DNA from: Pelodera strongyloides
Lineage: Eukaryota; Nematoda; Chromadorea; Rhabditida; Rhabditidae
Direction of reading: 5' to 3'
Assembly: GCA_036852015.1 (NCBI GenBank)
Contig: JAANDG010000057.1
Location: 310,001-374,000 of the forward strand
DNA: 64,000 bases
Positions 10,401-21,183 of the stretch are shown in pieces; position 1 is the stretch's first letter, and every line of letters starts with the position of its first letter. The position numbers were made by a program, and so were the translations under genes. The notes beneath the pieces are model-generated. The model saw only the letters and a list, made by a program, of their open reading frames with translations. It had not been told where the DNA came from and ran no database searches.

Positions 10401-12942
10401 ATTATTATATATGATCGTTATTTTTAGTATCTATTATTATGTTGGGAACATTTTTATTTCAGTGAGAGAAAAGGCCATACACACATATACACCTCCTCCT
10501 GGGAACATAGTTCATGGTAGTAATAAAATAATTCCAGGTCTCGGTATATTAATTCCCGATCAAATTCGGTGTATAATGGACGATATTCCGTGGAGGAAAG
10601 TTGAACTGAAAAGTACCGACGAAGAGGCATTTTCATACACTCCACATGTGGGTTTTGAGCATCAACTAGACTGGGACCACGTTTTATTCTTCTTAAAATT
10701 TTGTATGGCCTGGTTTGCGGCTGCTTCGTTTGCAAATATCTTCCCCGATTTTGCATTGTGTGCAAAGCGGTTTTCGCAGCCACGTTTTAGTAATCTGGGA
10801 GTTTTCACAGAAAAATTGGGGGAAACTTTTTATACGAGGGCCTGAGCCTTTAATATAGGGTATACAGTGGCTATGCAAAAAGTTTGTTCAAGGATAGGTA
10901 CCATTATTTTGATAAGTGAACCCTTGTTTAGTCGTATTCACCGAATCAACGGAATCAGGGCCGCTACTTGAAGAATATGAATATTGTGCAGACAAATGCC
11001 CCACGTTTTATAAAACAGAAATTTGAGCAAAATATTCAACAGCAGAGAATTCCTGAGAACAGACGGCCGAGCGTACAGGTCAGTCGGAATTCAAATTATT
11101 GTTTTATTTGAACACATACATCTAGTTCCACTGGTTTTGTGAAGTGTCATTCATTATAACTGCCTCCTAATATGACATTTACTTTTTTTTTACAATTTGA
11201 AGCGCATTCTTCCTGTTGATCATTATATAGGGACAGAAAACACATGTAGATTTACGAGAACGTTGTCGAAAGATGTCGTGTGTACGGTAATTCATATGCC
11301 TTTCCTCAGGACACTGATGGTAAGACTGGAGAATCTTTGATTGCGGCCGAGATCCGTCAGCTGAGAGAACGTGAAGATGAGTTGAGGAGGAGCAGAAGTG
11401 AACTTGGACTACCAAGTCTCGAAGTAAGATACGGTGGTTTTCATACGTCTTCCAAGTATAGTAAAAAGGTCTAGCGTGAAATAACGAGGGCAATTCCGAG
11501 TTACACCCCATTCACTGTGTAGTTACCTGCGTTTGTTGCCACTTATTGTTAACACACCTATGTATATGCAAAGCGACCCGTTTTAATGAGAATCTCATAA
11601 TCTATTTTATCATTTTGATAGTCAATATTAGAGTAGGTTAAGAGGAACATCTCTTAGAAAATTCCCTGTTCAGGAATCAATGGAACTTTCTCGTCATGGA
11701 CAGCGTGGAGTACAGCAAATACAACCAAATGTACTGAGAAGCGCCGTCAGTTATGATCATCTGCATCAGGTGGGGATCTTATTTCTTTTACGAAAAATGA
11801 CAGTTTATGTATGATCTTAATTATCAATTACCCTGACAAACGATGTCCGATCGAACTTTGCAGTAAATTAATTACATCTGGTTCTGATGCCATATTCAGC
11901 CCTCAATTTCCCATGGGGAACTCCCCGTCTGTTTCTCTGCGTCCCTCACATTGGAATGATATTTTCTGTCCCCAGGGAATATTTCCCCGAGGGAATCGGA
12001 GTGTTGAATATGGCCTCTGGTCACTGTCAATCAAGTTCCAAGAAATTATCACACAAATATTCAGATGGGCGTCGGATTTGGGGACACAAATTTATCGAAG
12101 ACCGCCTCAATCGATCACCTTTCAAGGGAAGATTATGACTATAAGGAGAGGAAGACCTCGCAGAACATTGAGTAGGTTTTACTTAAAGCGGTGTTTCACG
12201 TGTTTTGTGAGACTTACGCTCAGCACCGGATATAGACTTCCTGCGCAGAATGGCAAGCTTCAAAGCCTACCGCTTTATTGTTCTAAACAACTCTTGTGAG
12301 GTGAATTGTTTTAGTGATCTAGCCGATGGCTCTGTTCTCAAGTAGAGTTTATGTAAAATTTAAATTTAGTAAATTGTTGGCTCAAATGAAAAGAAAATGT
12401 TTACAAATTCTTCAGAAAACCCGATACAGTACAACGGGAGTATATCGGGCAGCGAAATGTTAACTTTCGTCCCGCCTACAGTGCGACCGCTTACAAATTA
12501 CAACGTACGGACGATCAGGATGTGGTGGGTTTTATTTACGTTTAATTTTTACCAGTTATCATTTGGATACTAGTAAATGCACAAATACATTGCCAGCATG
12601 TTTTTAGCATATCTTCCTTCTATCGCTAAGGTATTCCACTATAATTACGTATACGCATTGTTAGTATAAAATTTAATTATTCCTTATCAATCATCAACAT
12701 TATGGGTTTACAAGCAGACCCACAAGTAAATACTAAGAAAGTTTAAAAATTTAAATTATTTTACGGTTCAAGAGCGTGCACCTTTATTCAAGGGTGAAAA
12801 TACTTCTTTCCTGGTCTGTATCCTTTGATTATGACTACAGGAGATGTAACCTTTGAGTAAAACTATTTCCTTCTTCCAGATGATCTACGGTCCACCAAAA
12901 AGACGGGAGCCAACCGTTCTACAAAACAGACGATTTGAATAA
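2043..12942 (+). CDS. 20-exon gene for a disordered, phospho-motif-rich cytoplasmic protein, about 717 aa
   Basis: Exons: 2043-2124, 2360-2468, 2649-2739, 3304-3431, 3838-3909, 4229-4296, 7009-7124, 7486-7581, 7719-7802, 8481-8552, 8818-8895, 9545-9741, 10081-10247, 10463-10647, 10959-11078, 11310-11423, 11674-11769, 12065-12171, 12416-12524, 12880-12942. Phases join without a stop. The ATG follows acceptor TTTTCAG at 2023 by 19 nt, as in SL trans-splicing; an in-frame TAA lies just upstream. The protein has no signal peptide or membrane segment. It is rich in S, R, Q, N and P, with kinase/14-3-3-like sites (RQRSLS, RRPS, KRLS). Exon 16 encodes an acidic-basic helix, IAAEIRQLREREDELRRSR, which from memory resembles the C-terminal motif of AKAP2/MISP-type actin-associated proteins; I hold that loosely. 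Exon 11 could instead end at 8932, exon 12's donor (GTCGGT) is weak, and an exon may be missing in the 2.7-kb intron after 4296. Confidence 0.85.
3486..3663. repeat. MITE family A, copy 1 (intronic)
   Basis: This inverted-repeat element of about 178 bp has ends AAAGCGAAATACTGG and CCGGCCGGTATTTCTCTTT and sits in an intron. The terminal core GTTTTTGAAACGCATC faces inward from both sides. The interior has TATGCAAAT on one strand and ATTTGCAT on the other. Other copies: 6642, 7910, 14009, 21769, 35812 and a half copy at 55486. Confidence 0.8.
4397..4432. repeat. (TC)n microsatellite
   Basis: A pure CT dinucleotide run lies in an intron of the first gene. Nothing else of note is visible in the intron between 4297 and 6640. 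Confidence 0.9.
6642..6821. repeat. MITE family A, copy 2 (intronic)
   Basis: Ends AAAGCGAAATACCGGACGG and CCGGCTGGTGGTTTGCTTT are imperfect inverses. The interior is more diverged than in copies 1 and 3. Confidence 0.7.
7910..8086. repeat. MITE family A, copy 3 (intronic)
   Basis: Ends AAAGCGAAATACCGGCCGG and CCGGCCAGTATTTCGCTTT are near-perfect inverses. The interior matches copy 1 closely, including the TTAGCTCGATTTTTA segment. Confidence 0.85.
9817..10047 (+). pseudogene. Coding-like fragment with dispersed 3' tail (repeat C, copy 1), inside an intron
   Basis: Within the intron 9742-10080 lies a GC-richer open frame of 67 codons ending in TAA at 10020. It reads PPPGEGIMIMGDPSWPYRED followed by an EQFVIWNS stretch, very unlike the disordered host protein. 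There is no ATG at its start. From 9925 the DNA is homologous to 38168-38290: shared CTCAGGACCTCTGCG, then CTTGAATAAAGGTGCAC and CTCTTGAAGCGTAAACG. The last 36 bases also occur inverted at 12761-12796. The best reading is a gene fragment carried by a dispersed element. I do not firmly recognise the encoded domain. Confidence 0.5.
11886..12017. repeat. MITE family B, copy 2 (intronic)
   Basis: Inverted ends GCCATATTCAGCCCTCAATT and GAGTGTTGAATATGGCCTC surround the family interior (TCCCCGAGGGAAT). It lies 47 bp upstream of exon 18 of the first gene. The long open frames here arise from the repeat. Confidence 0.8.
12761..12796 (-). repeat. Repeat C tail, copy 3 (inverted fragment)
   Basis: On the minus strand this reads CACCCTTGAATAAAGGTGCA followed by CGCTCTTGAACCGTAA, the same tail seen at 10012-10047 and 38256-38290. 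It lies in the last intron of the first gene. Confidence 0.7.
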
Positions 12943-13103
12943 CCTATTTCACAGTATATCTTGACTTCCACGTTTCTTTTTCACAATTTGTATATTGATT
13001 ATATTTCAAAAATGGTCCTACCTTTTGTTTCCAACTTTTGCATACTTGCTCAATGATTTGAATTTTTCCAATGAGCTTTTAATTATATCGGTATGCATTT
13101 ACT

Positions 13104-13109
13104 AATAAA
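13104..13109 (+). promoter_or_regulatory. Poly(A) signal of the first gene
   Basis: AATAAA lies 162 nt after the TAA stop of the 20-exon gene. No closer canonical hexamer is visible. Confidence 0.5.
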
Positions 13110-14008
13110 TTACATGAACAATTTACTTCGCTGGTTATCTGTTAACCGGACTTTTGCTGTATTATGAAACCATTTATTAGTGCGAAAGGCGTTGGCGCTA
13201 TAAATTAAACTATTTGTTTGTATATACACAATGCCTTGGACGCAATAATAAATATAATAAACATATCATGATTTGCTTGCTTGATTTGATGATCATGATC
13301 TACTGTCCATAATAAATGTTTAAAAACAATTTTTAATCGTAAAACAACGTCACATCTTACGTCACTGCAAACACTTACTTCATGTTCAATTACGAAAAAT
13401 ATTGATATCCTAGAACATTCATACATATTTAGCAGACCGAGTAAGACGGAAGGGTTAAATTCAGACCAAACAAGGAAAATCAGCTCATGAACTCATGATA
13501 ATCCACAACGACTTTATTCAGGAAATATCATCATCGGAAAATAGCTAAAAGCTAAAACTAGCATTGTGCTATTTTGTTAACTAAACACTGTAATTTCAAT
13601 ACTTACCAAGTAATGCGACCAATTGGCAAGCATTGGTATGTGCACATACAAATAAATTAAAGTTAATATCCAAATAATTATTACTCACAGTATATATTTG
13701 CAAACAGTTAATCATGTAATTATCTATAAAAAATATTGCGAAGTAAAAGATTGCAAATAAGGTAGCCGCAGAGTAGAGCGGGTTGCAAAGAAGTTTAATT
13801 ATGTGCATTTTTGGTAATTTCACAAGTAAAAGAAAATTGATCTTATAGATCAGTCATGGAATGTACGTAGTATGTAAGAAGGCGGTAATAAGACAAGGCT
13901 TAAAATATAATACAAAAGAAATTGAGCGACCCTGTCAAAACACAAGCATTTGATTGAAAAGATATTTTGGATATTATGTATAGTGGGTCATGCACATTTG
14001 TTTGGGCT

Positions 14009-14160
14009 AAAGCCGGTTTTTGAAACACATCGCGGACAACTAAATTCTTATGTATTTGTGCTAATTTACTTGAATTTAGCTCGATTTTTGGTTTTAATTT
14101 ATGTTCATTTGCTGCATAAGAGCTGGTGTACTCGATATGTTTCAAAACGATTTCGCTGTA
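14009..14160. repeat. MITE family A, copy 4 (truncated)
   Basis: This copy has lost part of both ends: it begins AAAGCCGGTTTTTGAAACAC and ends TTCGCTGTAA. It lies just downstream of the stop of the minus-strand mucin-like gene, and no AATAAA is visible between that stop and the repeat. Confidence 0.75.
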
Positions 14161-14223
14161 AATGAAATTATACATTTCATGAAACAGTAGGCATGGGCAC
14201 TGTGTGCGTGATGATTATGAATC

Positions 14224-17200
14224 TCAAGAAGTAGGAACTCGCTCTGTGCTAGCAGGTTTCCTTCGGCGCTGTCTGTGAGTGTTTAGACTTGGGACGCGAG
14301 CCTGAAAGTAATCCGATATGCGTATGTGTAAAATATTGAATAGCTACTGAATCCGCCGGCGTGGGGTCGTGGGGGCCTTACAAAACAAGGCAGTGGGCAT
14401 TCCGTGTGTTTGGGGACCATAAGTAGCTAATTATGTCCCCTGGTGGGAATCAAACCAGTGAGCTTTGCTTGGACAGCTAGCCCTTACACGCTTACACCAT
14501 CATGAAGCCATATACAACTGCTTGTTTTCAACTCACCACTGGTGGTCGTATTGAGATTGGTGTGCGTGAATTGGTATCAATCAGTTGCGGGATATTTATT
14601 TGGGGTACACCCATTAGTGACTGAAATAATATTGATGAGGACCACGCCACGGTAAAATAAGTAGTGGGTTTGGGAAATATGTTACAAGCAATCGGCTGAA
14701 TTCAATATCATTGACAAAGAATAAACTATGACACGAATGCTTTTATGTTTATGTATTTGTAGTCATTTAGAAGGGATTCAGAAAAATTAAAATAATGCGA
14801 AAAACACACAGTGGCAAACTGATCATTGACAAACTGGAACTGTTCTGATTCAGGATTCGTTTTGATATTCTGAATAAAGATTGGATCGGCATTTGGAAGG
14901 TTTCTATGCGAAAGAAGCACATCCTGAATAGAGCACAACTTTTACACTAATAGTAATCGTGCGTGAACATTGCAATAGGCAATTTTCATTGCAGACGCAT
15001 TATTTTGCAGTGGTGAAACTCAGAAGCTGTGGGGGGTATGAAATAGCAGATAAAAAAGGTTGTGCGGCGACTTCGCACTAGATTTGCCAGAAATTCGCGG
15101 ATTTTTTATGTGAAACATGCCAAATAATCAGTTAAGCGTAAGAGTTTGGTGAGGACGAGGCGGGCTGCGCGCACTTGCTTTTTCGCTGCGCATCATCAAA
15201 GTTTCACGTTGCACAGTCTTTGTGGGTGTTTATATGAAAGAACACTTATCATTGTATAACTTGTGGAACCAAAATTACCTGGAGAATGAATCCTCCGGCC
15301 GAATCAGAAGTGATCGGAAGTTGCGATTCGAACCGCTCGACCAGAGATGGAAGACGGGCCTGAATTTGAATCAAGTGTTAACTTTGGACCAAGATTCATG
15401 GGAAAGACAGTTTCATTCGTAGAGGGGGAGAGAGAGGTAAGAGGAGAGAGAGGTAAATAGAAAGAGAGATACTGAAAGAGAGAGAGGAGTAGAACGAAGG
15501 TTTCACCTCCGGTACTTGGCGCGCCACAGGGAGCGGAATCACTTCCTTGACCGTTCTTCTGACCAAGTAAGTTTTCTCCTCTTCGTTTGGTGAATTCGTT
15601 GTCGCTTCTTCAGGTGTTTCTCTGGGAAACGCCTAAATATTTGAAACTAAACTGAATATTTTTCCTTTGCTTATTGAATAAAACACTTCACTGTGTACAT
15701 TTATATCCCCAAACATTGCGGGAGATTTTACTGAATTTTGCTTCACTTTGAGAGCTTTGTTTGGGGTTTCCGTAATGTTGCGGGACATATGGATGATCAG
15801 CAGATGTACTTCGGGTTTATTTCTTACCCAACAAGACCTTTGATACACGTTATATATTTGAACTCATGTTTCATTTCATTCTGAAAACAAAATTTCATTC
15901 TGAATTCAGTCTGAATAAATTGTAAATTCAATTTCCTTACCTTCTCTTCACTCAAATCATCGGTTTCTGGTTCACTTCCCCCACGCACCAAAACCTCTCT
16001 TTCAACGGAATTTTGGTGTACTTTCTCGCGAAGACGTCGTTTTCGTATTATTTCGGCAATCTGTAAATCTAATTTGAATTCTGGTACTTGGACACCCCTC
16101 TTCCTTTATAATTATAATGGTACAGCAAAGGTTGCAGTGCGATTTTACGAGATTCGCAATGTGATACACATTCCAAATTACCTTAGTTCAAATAAAGAAA
16201 CAAACAAAGGTGGAACAGTGAGCTGCCTTCCTCTACCTGTCTTGCCACCTCATTGTCGTGCATTCTTTTTTCTTCCGCTTCCGCGTCGACTTTCATTTCC
16301 TCGGGTGATTTCTTGTTGTTCAACTCTTCTGGCTCTTCTTTACTCGAATCAACTCTTTCTCGTCCAGCGTCTGCGTCGACAAGCGTTGGCGCACTTTGTG
16401 TTGACGCAGTAGTGGTCAGCTAGATATATATTGGTGTGGAATTGAAAATGTTTTCTTTATACGAAGTTGTTTGACGCCGTAAGGTAAGTTGGTGGGTTAG
16501 TGAAAATATTTCCTGTCTTCAAAATCTCGAACCTCTACGGATTCCTCAACTTTGACCACGGACGCCTGATCAACTTCAGTATTCGGAGCAAATTCGGACT
16601 TGCTTGCGGTAGAAACGAAGACCGTCGCGGAATCTGATTCGCCATCAATCTGAATTACGTTTGTGATGAAAAGGATACCTGCTAAGCCATGTGAGAGATA
16701 ACCTATATTGGCACTTCATTTATGTTTCCTATTTACGTTTCCCCTAAAGTTCCCCAACTAGGTGGGTTTATTCAAAATAGAACATGGAGACGGACGCGGC
16801 CAGGTGGTCTAGTGGTTAGAGGCTCTGTCTACCACTCTACACATCACGAGATCAAAGCCACTCGGGTGACTCGGGGAAAACGCAAAACGTTAGGCGAGGA
16901 AAGAAGACAAAAGACGGCCACAACGGTTAAGCAATGAAGATGAAGAAATAAGACAAAACCCTTACCATTGCCGGCTGCATCAGATGTTCACGCTCATCAA
17001 TTACTGTGGACGAAATTGGTGTGGTTGTCATTATCGTCTTAATTTCCTCCTTTACTCGTGACGTCGTTGGCCGCTGAAGTTTACTAATTCGATTACAATT
17101 TTGATCAGGTGCTGAAGATGGCAATGTAAAACACAATCGTATTGTTTTCAAAGATATAAATCAAATGTTTTGTGCACCTTACGACAATTTACAATGTAAC

Positions 17201-20200
17201 AAAGCACCATATTTTTCGGAATAAAAAGGTTCCCCTACCTCATAGCTATCTTCATCTGAATCAAAACTATCCGAATATCTTCTTCTGTGATGATGTCTTC
17301 TTCTTTTCCCGTGGTGACGATGTCTGTGTTTGCGCGTCGTCGTCTCAACTATAGTCTGCAACGCTCAATATTGACAATCCGTAGGAAATATTGAAAAAAT
17401 TGCATAATTTTAGAAGAGCTTGAAAATGATTATAGGAACCCTAAAAACAACACGATGTGAGACAGCTATGGGTAATAACTTCCGGTTTTTTTACTACAGA
17501 AAAACTCTTCCGATGAACCCTGCATACCAAGTACCAAACTTTCAGCTCTACCACATAAGAGATACGTGAACTCTATTCATATTCTTGAACATTTGACTTG
17601 TATTACATAAATCCCATGTGTTCCTCACCGTCGTGGACGTGGTAGTGGTGGTCGTGCTTGTCGAACTTGTCGGCACAGGCTTGGCCACAGGGACCGTTGA
17701 GGATTCGTTTACTTGCTGTGTCTCATTCTCATTTACTTCCGATGTTGTACCTGTCTCCTCCGGCATCTGCTTCTTCCGCGGCTGCACTTGTATCGGATAA
17801 CTGACGATCTTATTCTAAACGGATCTTATTTTCATAGATCTTAGAAAATTGAACAGAAAGCTGGTTAAAATGCTCCGTCTTCGCCTCTGTGTCATTAACT
17901 CTATCAAAAAGTTTCATTGAATTGCAGTTTACCCTTTTCAGAACTCTTTTACTTACATTTCCACGTCGTGCCTCTCTGCTGTCCACCATTTCTATATCTC
18001 CAACCATTGTTGATTCCTCATCGGAACTAGTACTTCGAGATTCCGAATAGGACTGAAACAATGCACAAATTGATGATCTGTATAGAAGGTATTCTAAAAT
18101 ATTGCGGTTGGTTCTAAACTTGTTGAATATCTTTACTGCTTTCAATAGATAACTTATGCATTATTTGACAGAAAAATTATCCACAGTGGGTACTCACCCG
18201 TGAATGACTATCGTCTCTCCTACTGCTGCGGTTTCGGTTTCGCCTAGATCTGGGATGTTTGTGATGACGTCTTCTCGTTTCCTCGGACTCTGAACTTGAC
18301 TCTGATGATTCTTTTGATCGGCTGGAATTTCGTTGTTGCTCGGTTGTCACAGCGGGTGTCGTCGTAAAGTTTGCACTCTGAAATGCGTGTTTCATTTATG
18401 GTTACCTAAGCTTGTGGGCTGCTTCCGAGGAATTCACAGAGTCGGGGTCGATGTGAAGATTGTTAAATAACACGTGGGTTTTTTTTTCTTAGTAGAACTA
18501 TAAATATATAGGAATTATAAATATCGTCACCTCTGCGGTCGTTTCCTCTCCTTCGAGTACCGTTTCTGTCGAATTGATACCAGTACCAATCTTTTCAACT
18601 GTCCCCTTATTACTTTCGCCGCCAAGTAGTTGCACAACAACGTTGTCTGGTATCAATGTGGGATGGACTAGCTCGGCTGATTCCTCTAGTTCTTCCATTT
18701 TCCCGGCCGTTTCTGTAGTCGGCATTTCCTCAGTTGTTACAGTTAGTTCTACGCCGGATATATCCTTGAGACCACTTCCGCTTTCTGGTGCGATTGCAAA
18801 CGATACTGGTGAAATGTGAACAACTTGAGGTTGTGTAGTTACAAATGAAGACACTAATATCGGTGCAGTTACATCGGTCGGTTGACTTGATGATTTATCT
18901 CTCATTGGCGCATTTGTCGGCTTTGTCGTTGTTTCTGTGGAGGTGGTCCTGCTTGCGGATGTAGTGGAAGCCGTGGTGCTGGTGCTTGCTGTTTGGCGGA
19001 TCTTCATCGTTGTTGTCGGCATAGTAGCTGTGCTTGTATATTTCTGCGTTGTCGTTGACATTGGCGTCGGTGTAGTTCTCCTCGTCGTCGAAGAGAAAAC
19101 GTGCACATTTCTTACATCTCCTTCTCCTTTTCTTCCATCCAAAATGGCAATTTCTTCCTGAATTTCATCTAAAAGGTTGAATTTCGTTGGAAGTGACGGG
19201 CTTCTCGATTGAGAGAGTGTTAGGGAATGAGAGAGGGCCGACATCTCCATGGGAACTATTACCATTCCTTGCTGTGGAGCTAAAGTGGATACACTTGTTG
19301 ACCTAGTCGTTCTAGCGGTTGTACTAGCTGTTGTCGACATAGTTGTTGAGGATGTCGTTGTCTTGGACGTTGTCGTCTGAGCAGTAGTCGACTTCGATGT
19401 TGTCTTTTCTGTGGTTGTTACTGGCGTCGATGTTGTAGTTTGTGTTGTGAATGCCACAGTGGTTATGTCGTCAAAATCTGCAAATGCAAATAAAATATTC
19501 TAACATGGTTGTGAGTAGGTGCTGGTTATTTTAAGCTCAACAGATACCTCAATCATTACGGAAATCTAGACTCTGTTCCACAGGATGTTGCCTTACAATT
19601 AGACATTTGACGGTGATCTTATAGCGATATGTTACAGTTATAGATTATCTCATTATTGTTATAATATATGCGAAATAAGAATAATGAGGTTGAGTTTTAG
19701 TATTATGGTATAAATATCTGCCCACCGTCTTCCGGTCGTTCTCCAAACCGGGAAGTGACTCCCGCAGCGAGAAGTCTCTCCTCTTCAGCATAATCGTCGT
19801 TAACGAGAATTCTTGGCGTTGTGAATTCAGTCGTCGTCTGGAGTGTAGTTGCGGCAACCATTTGTATGTCAGTAGAACTTTCCATGAAATTGGGCTGAAG
19901 TTTAAAATTAAAAAAAAATAATGTTGCGTCAGTCTCATAGTCATCAGAGTTCATCAATCCTATAGTATGTACCATGTAAATAGCTAACCATTGAAATGTC
20001 TTCAACATCGTACAATCCCTGACTTGTCCCGTCTTTAATCGGAACTAGTGCAATCACTGGGGACTTCTGACGACTCTCTGAGGTCGCCGGCTTTGAGCTT
20101 ACAGGATCAGCTGTCGCCAAAGGTATCTGAACCAATAAAGTTTTAATATCACACTAAAAGTATTTACTTCGTTAATATGTATTAATGTTTTATTCTAAAA

Positions 20201-21139
20201 TACATCATAGAGAATTGTTTTAGCATTCCATGAGGCATTCATTAGCCGTAAAATGTCTTCAACATCATATTATAGAACATTTGAAACGTATATATGTCAG
20301 AAATAAAAGTAACATAAGTTACTTTTATTTCTGGCCTTATTGTTAGTTGAAAGAGAGAGCAATGCATTATGTTTCATTGGTTCTACTTTGTTTGTGTTCC
20401 ACACAAATGCTCAATTTTGACGGTTTTCAATAACTGAACTCTCTGAGGTCAACAATTTTAGATTCGCTACCTTTACTGAGTCGTTGTTGTTCTCCGAAGT
20501 CACCAAAGTAACCATTGGCCTGACCAAGGCCTTCTGTTTCCTCTCGGCCCACACTTCTGAGTCGAGCGGGGGTGGAGGGGGCGGGATTCCCATTGGTAAA
20601 GCGGTCGAGGCATCGTTTACATTCTGTCTCACCTAAATTTTATAGTACTTTGTAGGTTTCAATGCCAATACCAGTGGAATGACGCGCACCTTCGGAACCG
20701 ACAACATTATGAACATATCAAAATATCTTAACAGACCTTCGCGAATTCATATTTATCATTAACCGTTTCATCAAGTTCTTCTACTTTCGATTGTAAAGGA
20801 CCGAGCTGAAACTGAAGTATTAACAGTACTGTCGGTTTCCTACCAAAGAATACATAAAGTGCGAAAATATTGAAAATGAAATGCGCTAGTTAATAAATTG
20901 ACGTCTTTTTGAAAACCAACCTTGGGTTGATGTGCCTCTTTGACAGAAATGAATTCATCTGGATTCAAAGCATTCGCACGCACTACAACGTGGTTTTGAG
21001 CGTCCGTGGAGAATTTCTAAGATATAGCACTTTTACTTGATGGAAAACACAAGCGAATTTTGCTTGACAAACTACATTGTCAAAAAGGCTGCCTTGTCAT
21101 TAAAATTTTGAAAGTTATGAGTTTCTTCCCAACATTCAA

Positions 21140-21183
<44 letters not shown>

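Noticed and set aside
11811..12299. 162-codon plus-strand frame between exons 17 and 19 of the first gene
   Set aside because: It runs through MITE family B and across exon 18 in the wrong frame; the exon model explains the locus better.
14436..14509. Functional tRNA gene
   Set aside because: B box is good but D, anticodon and acceptor stems do not form; the same holds for the other tRNA-like segments.
14726..14809. Read-through of exon 24 to a TAG stop as the 3' end of the mucin-like gene
   Set aside because: The AT-rich, aromatic read-through differs from the rest of the protein, and two further phase-0 exons with good sites continue downstream to a cleaner stop.
18574..19161. Plus-strand Val/Ser-rich frames
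   Set aside because: Antisense shadows of the Thr-rich exon 13 of the mucin-like gene.
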